A stretch of DNA of 5,866 bases from the NCBI GenBank assembly GCA_024639415.1, contig JAHEIK010000163.1, forward strand, positions 1 to 5,866, read 5' to 3'. The number at the start of each line of letters is the position of its first letter. The first letter of the stretch is position 1. Below, in pieces: positions 1-5,866 of the stretch. The stretch comes from Planctomycetota bacterium (GTDB lineage: Bacteria > Planctomycetota > PLA2 > JAEUHO01). The position numbers were made by a program, and so were the translations under genes. Below the pieces are notes generated by a model. It saw only the letters and a list, made by a program, of their open reading frames with translations. It was not told the DNA's origin and did not search any database.

Positions 1-1111
1 GCACCTCGGGCCCGTCCCCCGCTTCGCCGCGCTGGGCATGCCCGCGCAGGCGCAGCCAACGCTCCTCCTCGCCGAGCCCCTCGGGCCGGACCACGGACTC
101 GAAGAAGCTCTTCACCTGAGGCGAGCGTGCGTCCTCGTAGGGCCCGAGGCCCATGAAGGGCGACTCGCCCAGCCCCATGATCGGATCCGGCGTGCCCTGG
201 AAGGCCCCCACACCCGCGAGCGCCTGCACCGGCGGCATGCGCTCGGGCGTCGCCATGAAGCCGAGGAAGAGGTGCCCCATCGTGGCGGTGCTCGCTGCGA
301 GCAGGTCCTCCGCGTCGGGGCTCGACGTGAGCGCCTCGCGCGCGGCGATGGCGAACGGCCGTCCGCCACCGAAGCCGAGCCGGCGCTTGTCGCGCATGTC
401 CACCTCGCACTCGAGGTAGCCGCGGCCTCCCGCCGCCGCACACGCCACGGCACCGACGCTGCCGGGCCAGGTGAGCCCGACACTCTCACGGCCGCCCGTA
501 GGCTTGCGATGGACGACGATGGCGTGCTCGGCCAGCCAGGCGGCATCCTCGCCGCCCCAGAACACCCGCGCCTCGAAGCCGCCCGCCGTCCGCAGGATGC
601 CCGCCGCGCCCGGCAGGCCCCCCTCGAGGCCCTTCATGCGCAGTGCGTCACGCGCCACGTCAAGCCGGATCAGGTCCTCGGACTCCAGGCCGGTCGCGGC
701 GGCCATGCCCTCGACCTCCTGCAGGATCCGCTCGGAGAGGCGGTGCAGCGTCTGGTCGACGCACAGGTCCAGGTGCTGGCGCAGGCCGGGGATCACGCTG
801 GCGGGTCCGGCGGGCGGCACATCCGTCCGGAAGCCCATGCGGCGCAGCAGCGTGTCCACGCCCCCGCCGCGTAGCTTCAGGATGCGGTCCTTGAGCAGCC
901 GTCCCTGCCACCAGCCCATCTCGTAGGGGCTACCCTCCAGCACGAGGCGGTCCGGCAGGCCCGGGCGAACGTCGAGACGCCCGAAGCCGCCCGGCGGGCG
1001 GGGGGCCCCACACGCGCCGAGGGCCAGCAGCGCACCGAGGAGGATGCCGAGAACGGGCCGTCGGCGTGACCGCCGGGGACGCTCGAACGAGGAGGGGTAG
1101 GCGCGCGGCAT
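1..1111 (-). CDS. Putative lipoprotein, peptidase C45 / acyltransferase-like (partial, 3' end outside window)
   Basis: This frame is open from the ATG at 1111 down to base 1, giving about 370 residues without a stop, so the C-terminus is missing. The start is well fixed: an in-frame TAA lies three codons upstream (1118-1120), and no other ATG, GTG or TTG codon occurs before the lipobox. An Arg-rich n-region (RPRRSRRR, residues 11-18) precedes a hydrophobic stretch (VLGILLGALLALGAC) that ends in a lipobox, LGAC, with the acylated cysteine at residue 34. The product is therefore probably a membrane-anchored lipoprotein acting in the envelope. After the cysteine, SPYEMGWWQGRLL (61-73) resembles the N-terminal G-x-PYE-x-G-x-x-x-G-x-LL signature of the C45 acyltransferase / phospholipase-B-like NTN hydrolases. 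The segments VGLTWPGSVG (210-219) and GGGRPFAIAAREAL (247-260) also match the shape of that family. The usual nucleophile Cys-Thr/Ser dipeptide and the G-x-N motif are not visible, so catalysis is doubtful. No clear Shine-Dalgarno sequence precedes the start. The gene is divergent from gyrA. The family assignment is from remembered motifs and is moderate to low in confidence; that this is a coding lipoprotein gene is much surer. Confidence 0.72.
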   Translation of the reverse strand, partial: MPRAYPSSFERPRRSRRRPVLGILLGALLALGACGAPRPPGGFGRLDVRPGLPDRLVLEGSPYEMGWWQGRLLKDRILKLRGGGVDTLLRRMGFRTDVPPAGPASVIPGLRQHLDLCVDQTLHRLSERILQEVEGMAAATGLESEDLIRLDVARDALRMKGLEGGLPGAAGILRTAGGFEARVFWGGEDAAWLAEHAIVVHRKPTGGRESVGLTWPGSVGAVACAAAGGRGYLECEVDMRDKRRLGFGGGRPFAIAAREALTSSPDAEDLLAASTATMGHLFLGFMATPERMPPVQALAGVGAFQGTPDPIMGLGESPFMGLGPYEDARSPQVKSFFESVVRPEGLGEEERWLRLRGHAQRGEAGDGPEV

Positions 1112-1194
1112 GCCGCGTTATGCCCCGGGTCCGCGGGGCCCGCCAGCACCGTCTGAAGGCCCGCTCCCGGCCCCGGCGGCGCGCCCCCCGCCGA

Positions 1195-1223
1195 GCGCCT
1201 CGGGAGGCGCCCCGGGAGGCGCC
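1195..1223. repeat. Short tandem repeat CGGGAGGCGCC x2 with overlapping hairpin
   Basis: The 11-mer CGGGAGGCGCC occurs at 1201-1211 and again at 1213-1223, a 12-base period. GCGCCT (1195-1200) can pair with AGGCGC of the first copy (1205-1210) around a CGGG tetraloop. It can also pair with AGGCGC of the second copy (1217-1222), so two alternative stems are possible. It lies upstream of both divergent genes. There is no T-tract, so it is not an obvious intrinsic terminator. It could be a transcript structure for the minus-strand gene or merely a G+C-rich duplication. Confidence 0.5.
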
Positions 1224-1276
1224 TGTGGAGGGCTCCCACACCCCTCAAATCCGTCGTCCCCGGGGGTGTTCCGAGG

Positions 1277-1306
1277 TAGACTGTGAGGCTCGCGCCAGGA
1301 TATCGT
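1277..1306 (+). promoter_or_regulatory. Candidate gyrA promoter elements
   Basis: Two weak readings are possible. In the first, TAGACT (1277-1282) is the -35 box, matching TTGACA at four of six bases. An 18-base spacer then leads to TATCGT (1301-1306), which matches TATAAT at four of six. In that reading transcription would begin near 1312-1313, inside the inverted repeat. In the second, TAGACT is itself a -10 box without a good -35. The local drop in G+C supports a promoter somewhere here, but the exact boxes are uncertain. Confidence 0.3.
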
Positions 1307-1331
1307 AAACCCCTTGATTTGCAGGGGTTTA
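1306..1331. promoter_or_regulatory. Perfect 9-bp inverted repeat upstream of gyrA (possible operator or 5'-UTR hairpin)
   Basis: TAAACCCCT (1306-1314) and AGGGGTTTA (1323-1331) are exact reverse complements separated by eight bases (TGATTTGC). The element ends 82 bases before the gyrA start codon. Its A+T-containing arms stand out in a G+C-rich background, which makes chance less likely. It could be a dimeric repressor operator at the transcription start, a hairpin in the gyrA leader, or a short terminator-like stem. There is no U-tract after either arm to favour a terminator. The function is inferred only from position and symmetry. Confidence 0.5.
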
Positions 1332-1403
1332 GGACGGCAGGGCAACGACGGGACAAGGGCGCGCACGACTTCAGGATCCTCGTGGTTGCAGACGGAGCAG
1401 GGT

Positions 1404-1407
1404 AGGA
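1404..1407 (+). promoter_or_regulatory. gyrA ribosome binding site
   Basis: AGGA lies six bases before the ATG at 1414. The next in-frame ATG (1435, residue 8) has only C-rich sequence before it and no Shine-Dalgarno match, so this site favours the upstream start. Confidence 0.6.
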
Positions 1408-1413
1408 CGAAAC

Positions 1414-4044
1414 ATGGCTGACGGTACGACCCCCATGCCCACGAACGAGGGCGGCGAGCGCGTCCTCGATCTGGACATCGCCACCGAGCTCAAGCAGTCG
1501 TACTTGAAGTACGCGATGAGCGTCATCGTCGACCGCGCCCTGCCGGACGTGCGCGACGGTCTCAAGCCGAGCCAGCGCCGCATCCTCGTGGCCATGAACG
1601 ACCTCGGCCTCTCGCCGAGCCGCAAGACGCTGAAGTGCGCCAAGGTCGTCGGCGAGACGATGGGCAACTACCACCCCCACGGCGACCAGGCGATCTACCC
1701 GACGCTGGTGCGCATGGCGCAGCCCTTCAACATGAGCGTGCCGCTCGTGCTGGGGCAGGGCAACTTCGGCTCCATCGACGGGGACCCGGCCGCGTCGATG
1801 CGGTACACCGAGTGCCGCATGACGGCCGCCGCCGTCGAGACGCTCGACGACCTCGACAAGGACACCGTCGACTTCCAGCCGAACTACGACGAGTCGCGTC
1901 TCGAGCCCAAGGTGCTGCCGGGCCGCTTCCCGAACCTGCTGATCAACGGCGGCTCGGGCATCGCGGTGGCCATGGCCTCCTCCATCCCGCCCCACAACCC
2001 GACCGAGATCGCCAGTGCGGTCGAGGCCATGCTCGACGATCCCGAGATCTCCGTCGCCGGCCTGATGGAGCACGTGCCCGGGCCGGACCTGCCGACCGGC
2101 GCGCGCATCTGCGGCCGCCAGGCCATCCTGCAGGCCTACACCACCGGGCGCGCCATCCTCGAGATGCGTGCCAAGTGCGAGATCATCGAGGCCAAGAAGG
2201 GTGCGGACCAGATCCTCATCACGGAGATCCCGTACCAGGTCAACAAGAGCACCCTGCTCAAGAAGATCGCCGACAGCGTCAAGAACGACCGCATCCCCGG
2301 CATCTCCGAGATCCGCGACGAGTCCTCGAAGGACGTCCGCATCCTCATCAAGCTCAAGCGCGGTGAGGACCCCGAGATCGTCCTCAACCAGCTCTACAAG
2401 TTCACGCAGCTGCGCGACTCGCTCAGCGTGATCATGATCGCGCTCGTGAACGGCCGCCCCGAGCTGTGCAGCCTCAAGCGCCTGCTCGAAGAGTTCATCG
2501 TCCACCGCAAGGAGGTGATCACCCGGCGCACCAAGTACCTGCTGCGCAAGGCCGAAGAGCGCGACCACCTCGTCGCGGGCCTTATCAAGGCGCTCGACCT
2601 GATCGACGAGATCGTCAAGTTGATTCGCGCCAGCGAGGACCCCAAGGAAGCCAAGGCGGGCCTGATCTCGCGCTTCGACTTCTCCACGGCGCAGGCCGAG
2701 GCCATCCTGCAGATGCGCCTGCAGCGCCTCACCGGCCTGCAGCGCCAGGAGCTCGAGGCCGAGCACGCCGAACTCCAGGCGAAGATCGCCGAGTACAAGA
2801 AGATCCTCGGCGACGCGGGCGAGGTCATCCGCATCATCCGCGAGGACATGGCGCTCCTGAAGGAGCGCTACGGCGTCGAGCGCCGCACCGACATCGAAGA
2901 CTCTCAGAACGAGTACACCTCGCTGGACCTCGTCACGCCGGAGAACGTCGTCGTCACGCTCTCGCACGAGGGCTACATCAAGCGCACCGGCATGGACGCC
3001 TACCGCAAGCAGCGCCGCGGCGGCAAGGGCATCAAGGGCACGGAGTCCAAGGAGGGCGACTTCGTCGAGCACCTGCTCGTGGCCAACACCCACGACCTCA
3101 TCCTGTGCTTCTCCGACGCCGGCAAGGTCTACAAGGAGCGCGTCTACTCGCTGCCCGACCTCGGTCGCTACGCGAAGGGCCGCGCCGCCATCAACTTCCT
3201 CAGCATGGATCCGAGCGAGCGCATCAACACGATCCTCCCGATCCGTGAGGAGACGTCCGGCTTCGCCGCGGCCATCGACGGCGACGAGCGCTCGATCCTG
3301 TTCGTCACGGGCACGGGCTATGTGAAGCGCACCCGACTGACCGAGTACCGCAACCTCCACCGCGGCGGGCTCATCGCCACGCAGATCATGGAGGGCGACG
3401 CCCTGATCGGCACCGCGCTGGTCAGCGACGACCAGGACGTGGTCCTCGTGACGGCCAAGGGCATGTCGATCCGCTTCCCGGTCGGTGCGGTGCGCGCCAT
3501 GGGCCGCGTGGCGCGCGGTGTCCGCGGCATCAAGCTGCGCGACGGCGATCGCGTGGTCGGCATGGCCATCGCGGACGACGACGCGCATGATGAGAGCACG
3601 CTGCTCACCGTCTGCGAGGGCGGCTATGCCAAGCGCAGCGCGTTCAACGACTACCGCGTCCAGGGCCGTGGCGGCCTGGGGCTGCGCAACATCTCCACGG
3701 AGGGCCTGCGCCGCAACGGCGACGTAGCGGCAGCCCGCTCCGTGCTCGACGGCGACGAGATCATCCTCATCACCGAGGGCGGCAAGACCATCCGCATGTC
3801 TGTGAACAGCGACCAGTTCCGCGTCATGGGCCGGGCGACGGCCGGCGTGAAGGCCATCGCGCTGCCCGAGGGCGACCGACTCGTCTCCATGGCGTGGGTG
3901 CGCCCGGAAGACGATGAGGGCGCAGAGGAAGCCGCGGAGGAGGCCACGGGCGAGACGGCGGACGCGTCCGCTGAGGGCGCCGCGGACGACGCCCAGGACG
4001 GCACCGCAGATGGCACGGAGGATGAGGGCGCTACCGAGGCGTAA
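1414..4044 (+). CDS. gyrA: DNA gyrase subunit A
   Basis: This is the cutting and rejoining subunit of DNA gyrase, the ATP-driven type IIA topoisomerase (GyrA2GyrB2) that introduces negative supercoils in the cytoplasm. The 876-residue product is close to the 875 of E. coli GyrA. Numbering runs nine above E. coli: active-site Tyr131 in MRYTECRM with Arg130, DNA-intercalating Ile183 in GSGIAVAM, and the HPHGD loop at 87-91. The winged-helix and tower domains span roughly residues 30-350, followed by the coiled-coil/gate region to about 500. The C-terminal DNA-wrapping domain (about 505-828) has the GyrA box QRRGGKG at 533-539. Related, weaker turns follow near 584 (GRYAKGR), 650 (RGGLIA), 697 (GRVARGVRG), 751 (GRGGLG) and 806 (GRATAGVKA), as expected for six blades. 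The GyrA box argues for gyrase rather than ParC. Residues 831-876 form an acidic tail with 19 Asp/Glu and no Lys/Arg. At the quinolone-contact positions the protein has Gln92 and Pro96 in place of Ser83 and Asp87. gyrB is not adjacent in this window. The start is supported by AGGA six bases upstream. Confidence 0.98.
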   Translation: MADGTTPMPTNEGGERVLDLDIATELKQSYLKYAMSVIVDRALPDVRDGLKPSQRRILVAMNDLGLSPSRKTLKCAKVVGETMGNYHPHGDQAIYPTLVRMAQPFNMSVPLVLGQGNFGSIDGDPAASMRYTECRMTAAAVETLDDLDKDTVDFQPNYDESRLEPKVLPGRFPNLLINGGSGIAVAMASSIPPHNPTEIASAVEAMLDDPEISVAGLMEHVPGPDLPTGARICGRQAILQAYTTGRAILEMRAKCEIIEAKKGADQILITEIPYQVNKSTLLKKIADSVKNDRIPGISEIRDESSKDVRILIKLKRGEDPEIVLNQLYKFTQLRDSLSVIMIALVNGRPELCSLKRLLEEFIVHRKEVITRRTKYLLRKAEERDHLVAGLIKALDLIDEIVKLIRASEDPKEAKAGLISRFDFSTAQAEAILQMRLQRLTGLQRQELEAEHAELQAKIAEYKKILGDAGEVIRIIREDMALLKERYGVERRTDIEDSQNEYTSLDLVTPENVVVTLSHEGYIKRTGMDAYRKQRRGGKGIKGTESKEGDFVEHLLVANTHDLILCFSDAGKVYKERVYSLPDLGRYAKGRAAINFLSMDPSERINTILPIREETSGFAAAIDGDERSILFVTGTGYVKRTRLTEYRNLHRGGLIATQIMEGDALIGTALVSDDQDVVLVTAKGMSIRFPVGAVRAMGRVARGVRGIKLRDGDRVVGMAIADDDAHDESTLLTVCEGGYAKRSAFNDYRVQGRGGLGLRNISTEGLRRNGDVAAARSVLDGDEIILITEGGKTIRMSVNSDQFRVMGRATAGVKAIALPEGDRLVSMAWVRPEDDEGAEEAAEEATGETADASAEGAADDAQDGTADGTEDEGATEA

Positions 4045-4066
4045 CGCCCGTCATCCGCCGGGGCGT
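4044..4066 (+). terminator. Possible stem-loop after gyrA
   Basis: ACGCCC (4044-4049), beginning in the last base of the stop codon, can pair with GGGCGT (4061-4066) around an 11-base loop. There is no T-run after it, so this is at best a weak or Rho-assisted terminator. The 9-mer CCGCCGGGG at 4055-4063 recurs at 4076-4084, which adds to the G+C-rich structure in this spacer. Confidence 0.25.
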
Positions 4067-4160
4067 CCCGGGGAGCCGCCGGGGGTGTCGAAAGACCCTT
4101 CCGGCCCGCAGACGGCTTGCATTCGCCCTGCCAGGGTCCGCAACCGGGCGCCGCGCGCGT

Positions 4161-4166
4161 TAGGAT
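4161..4166 (+). promoter_or_regulatory. Candidate -10 element for the secreted-protein gene
   Basis: TAGGAT, in the context GCGTTAGGATGG, matches TATAAT at four of six bases and lies 49 bases before the ATG at 4216. No good -35 box sits 16-18 bases upstream. A separate promoter is plausible because 171 bases separate this gene from gyrA. Confidence 0.3.
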
Positions 4167-4185
4167 GGGGTCCCGTACGGTTCCC

Positions 4186-4205
4186 CGAGCGTCGCTCGCT
4201 GCGAG
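4186..4205 (+). repeat. Overlapping small inverted repeats in the leader
   Basis: CGAGCG (4186-4191) and CGCTCG (4193-4198) are reverse complements. CTCGC (4195-4199) and GCGAG (4201-4205) are also reverse complements. The two stems share CTCG and so exclude each other in RNA. The second reaches the start of the purine-rich ribosome binding region. The stems are short and may have no function. Confidence 0.35.
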
Positions 4206-4211
4206 AGGAGG
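4206..4211 (+). promoter_or_regulatory. Strong Shine-Dalgarno of the secreted-protein gene
   Basis: AGGAGG, within AGAGGAGG, sits four bases before the ATG at 4216. It fixes this start, which is also the only one that gives a complete signal peptide. The match is much stronger than that of the other two genes, suggesting efficient translation. Confidence 0.7.
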
Positions 4212-4215
4212 CGCC

Positions 4216-5866
4216 ATGCGCCGTCTGCTGCCCACCGTCCCTTCGGCAATCCTGCGCCCTGTCCTCCTGCTGCTTGCGCTGAGCATGGCCCTGTCGGTGG
4301 CCCCGGCGTTCGCCGGGGAGGCCAAGGAGTTCAAGGCTGCGGGGGTCAACTGGAAGCTCCCCGACGGCTGGAGCTTCAGCCCGGTTTCGGCCGGTGAGAA
4401 GGGCGCGGGCTTCTTCGCGAAGGTCGAGTGCAGCTCGGCCTCCGTCGAGATCTGGGCCTACTCCAAGGCGACGGACGGCCTGGGCCTGGCCGACCGCGTC
4501 GCCGAGCTCAAGCAGGCCGGCGGCGAGGGCATGGGCTCGGTCGCCGCCTCCAAGACGCTCGACTCGACGGTCTCCGGCGTGAAGGGCAAGGTCGTCGTCC
4601 AGCGCATCGCGGCGGACGGCGGCGCGACAGGTCACTTCCGCAAGTACGTGATCGTGGCAAACGGCAAGTTCTACCAGCTGCTCATGCGCTGCTGGCACGA
4701 CGCCCACAACAGCGTCGCCGACGAGATCAACGAGGTCCGCGCCGGCTTCCGCCTGCTCAAGGGTGCAGGCGGCAAGGACACCGTCGAGACCATGAAGGAA
4801 GTCGAGGGTGCAGGCGGCTCCGAAGGGAACGACGGTGCCGGAAGCAATGGCGGCGGCAGCGCCGGCGACTCCGAAGACGGGCTCGAGTGGCCGGCGAAGG
4901 GCCCCAAGCGCGAGGGCGCGAAGGTCTCGATCCCGAACCACAACTTCGAGTGGAAGCTGTCGAAGAAGTCCCAGTTCCACTGGATGGGCGCGATCGACGA
5001 CGCCAAGGCCGAGGGCGGCCGCTTCCTGTGGGCGGGCGCGAAGGTCAAGCGCAAGAAGCAGGAGTTCGAGAAGAACACGCCCGATCACAACGTGTGCTTC
5101 CTGGACATCATCATCCAGAAGGCGACGCCGGGCTGGAAGCCCGTCAACTGGATCAAGGGCGGCCACGCCAAGAAGGAAGTCACCGAGCGCTGGGGCATGC
5201 TCGACGAGGTCGAGACGGGCAAGACGCGCACCAAGGACAGCGTCAAGTTCGGCAACCACAAGGCGGCGTACATCAAGTTCGAGGGCAAGAAGAAGGGGCA
5301 CCGCCTGATCCTGATGGTCTTCGCCACCGTCCTGCGCGAGAAGCTGTACCTGGTCCGCGCCCGCGTCATGGGCCACACCGACGCCTACAAGCAGATGGCG
5401 CCGTACGTCGGTCGAGCGCTCGCCGGCATCCACTTCGCCAACACCGTCGAGGACGTGCGCGGCCCCCTCCTGGGCATGGTCCCCGACTACGCGGGCCAGC
5501 GTGGCGAGGACCTCGACAAGGAGAAGACGTACGCCGGCCCGGGCTACAAGTTCGAGAAGCCCGTCGGCATCTCGCACATCAAGGCCGGCGACAGCATGAA
5601 CCGCGACCTCAGGTTCGTCGGTGAAGGCCGCACGGAAGACGGCAAGGCCTACATCTACTTCGAGATCCGCACCTTCCGGCTCAACGTGTCCAACCAGGCC
5701 AACCCGGACCCCGAGAAGTTCATCGAGAAGCGCGCCCAGGACTGGGAAGCGGGCGCCGGGGAGAAGGCCGATCTCGGCTCGGGCGTGGGCAAGAAGCTCA
5801 AGTACAAGAAGGGCAAGTTCGGCAAGGCCAAGGGCTTCACCTACGAGTTCGCGGGCCACCTCGCCG
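4216..5866 (+). CDS. Secreted protein of unknown function with three related alpha/beta domains (partial, 3' end outside window)
   Basis: The frame stays open from the ATG at 4216 to the right edge (550 codons), so the C-terminus is missing. A typical Sec signal peptide is visible: MRRLL, a hydrophobic core around residues 15-29, then APAFA with likely cleavage after Ala33. The mature protein should be periplasmic or released. I do not recognise a named family. Three stretches begin alike: VNWKLPDGWSF (44-54), FEWKLSKKSQFHW (244-256) and YKFEKPVGISHI (454-465). The first two also end alike, with a K-x-Y-x-L-x-x-R strand (KFYQLLMR, 151-158; KLYLVRAR, 376-383) followed by a helix and GF/GI turns (GFRLL, GIHFA). 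This suggests tandem copies of one domain, perhaps of the PsbP/DUF1795-like shape, though that is only a guess. Residues about 184-225 form a Gly/Ser/Asp/Glu linker. The second domain is unusually rich in Lys. Synonymous usage (AAG, GGC, GCC dominant) matches gyrA, so there is no sign of recent transfer. Confidence 0.85.
   Translation, partial: MRRLLPTVPSAILRPVLLLLALSMALSVAPAFAGEAKEFKAAGVNWKLPDGWSFSPVSAGEKGAGFFAKVECSSASVEIWAYSKATDGLGLADRVAELKQAGGEGMGSVAASKTLDSTVSGVKGKVVVQRIAADGGATGHFRKYVIVANGKFYQLLMRCWHDAHNSVADEINEVRAGFRLLKGAGGKDTVETMKEVEGAGGSEGNDGAGSNGGGSAGDSEDGLEWPAKGPKREGAKVSIPNHNFEWKLSKKSQFHWMGAIDDAKAEGGRFLWAGAKVKRKKQEFEKNTPDHNVCFLDIIIQKATPGWKPVNWIKGGHAKKEVTERWGMLDEVETGKTRTKDSVKFGNHKAAYIKFEGKKKGHRLILMVFATVLREKLYLVRARVMGHTDAYKQMAPYVGRALAGIHFANTVEDVRGPLLGMVPDYAGQRGEDLDKEKTYAGPGYKFEKPVGISHIKAGDSMNRDLRFVGEGRTEDGKAYIYFEIRTFRLNVSNQANPDPEKFIEKRAQDWEAGAGEKADLGSGVGKKLKYKKGKFGKAKGFTYEFAGHLA

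Larger units (their letters stand above)
1112..1413. other. Divergent intergenic region between the lipoprotein gene and gyrA
   Basis: These 302 bases separate two divergent starts and should hold both promoters. The part near the lipoprotein gene is extremely G+C-rich and contains a 12-bp-period tandem repeat with an associated hairpin (1195-1223). The gyrA-proximal part (about 1277-1331) is less G+C-rich and holds promoter-like hexamers and a perfect 9-bp inverted repeat. I see no convincing small gene here: the open frames crossing it run antisense to neighbouring genes or lack a ribosome binding site. No RNA gene was recognised. Confidence 0.7.

Noticed and set aside
38..874. A 278-codon plus-strand open frame opposite the lipoprotein gene
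   Set aside because: It is rich in His, Arg and Ala with no domain, as expected for the complement of a G+C-rich gene. The minus strand has a proper lipobox and fixed start.
1306..1331. Inverted repeat as the end of a tRNA or an attachment site
   Set aside because: No cloverleaf can be built around it, no T-loop GTTCGA-like motif is present, and there is no integrase or duplicated copy in the window.
877..3588. A 903-codon open frame on the minus strand, mostly antisense to gyrA
   Set aside because: Its codons are the mirror of strongly biased gyrA codons. The product is low-complexity Leu/Asp/Val/Ala-rich sequence with no recognisable domain, and it overlaps both gyrA and the well-supported lipoprotein gene. 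It is a typical high-G+C antisense shadow.
1414..4044. Possibility that the topoisomerase is ParC (topoisomerase IV) rather than GyrA
   Set aside because: A GyrA box (QRRGGKG) and six C-terminal blade motifs are present, and length matches GyrA.
1414..4044. Intein or frameshift in gyrA
   Set aside because: The reading frame is continuous with all expected motifs in order and normal length; no insertion occurs next to the active-site tyrosine, a known intein site.
4428..5624. A 398-codon plus-strand frame inside the secreted-protein gene
   Set aside because: The product is almost entirely Arg/Gly/Gln/Pro, a frameshifted reading of Lys/Gly-rich codons, and has no start signal of its own.
4051..5859. 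A 602-codon open frame on the minus strand opposite the secreted-protein gene
   Set aside because: It shows the same Leu/Ala/Val/Asp/Arg-rich shadow composition, while the plus strand has a strong Shine-Dalgarno, a signal peptide and a realistic protein.

Overview
The window is about 70% G+C bacterial chromosome with three protein-coding genes and two short intergenic regions. The gene order is a partial lipoprotein gene on the minus strand (running off the left edge), gyrA complete on the plus strand, and a partial secreted-protein gene on the plus strand (running off the right edge). I see no tRNA, rRNA, CRISPR array, insertion sequence or phage gene. The organism looks like a high-GC Gram-negative type. 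A Planctomycetota relative is my best guess, based on GyrA wording such as KPSQRRILVAMNDL and YHPHG..xIYPTLVRMAQ, which I recall from planctomycete gyrases. Myxococcota-like lineages are the main alternative. This is inference from memory, not a search.

Left (1-1111, minus): an exported lipoprotein with a clear lipobox. Its body resembles the peptidase C45 / penicillin-acyltransferase-like (NTN hydrolase) family, but the expected nucleophile cysteine and a family asparagine seem to be missing. It may therefore be a pseudoenzyme.

Middle (1414-4044, plus): DNA gyrase subunit A, full length (876 aa). It has the active-site tyrosine, the GyrA box, a six-bladed C-terminal domain and a strongly acidic tail. 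The two positions that normally anchor fluoroquinolones (Ser83 and Asp87 in E. coli) are Gln and Pro here. The 302-base divergent spacer upstream carries a perfect 9-bp inverted repeat, a short tandem repeat with a hairpin, and weak promoter-like hexamers.

Right (4216 to the edge, plus): a signal-peptide protein of unknown function, built from what look like three diverged copies of one alpha/beta domain, with a Gly/Ser/acidic linker after the first. It has a strong Shine-Dalgarno sequence and its own leader region, so it is probably a separate transcription unit from gyrA.

The window reads as a housekeeping region with two poorly characterised envelope proteins around gyrA. Nothing in it supports a defence system, mobile element or biosynthetic cluster. 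The observations most worth following up are the gyrase drug-pocket residues, the upstream palindrome, the apparent degenerate C45-type lipoprotein and the three-domain secreted protein.
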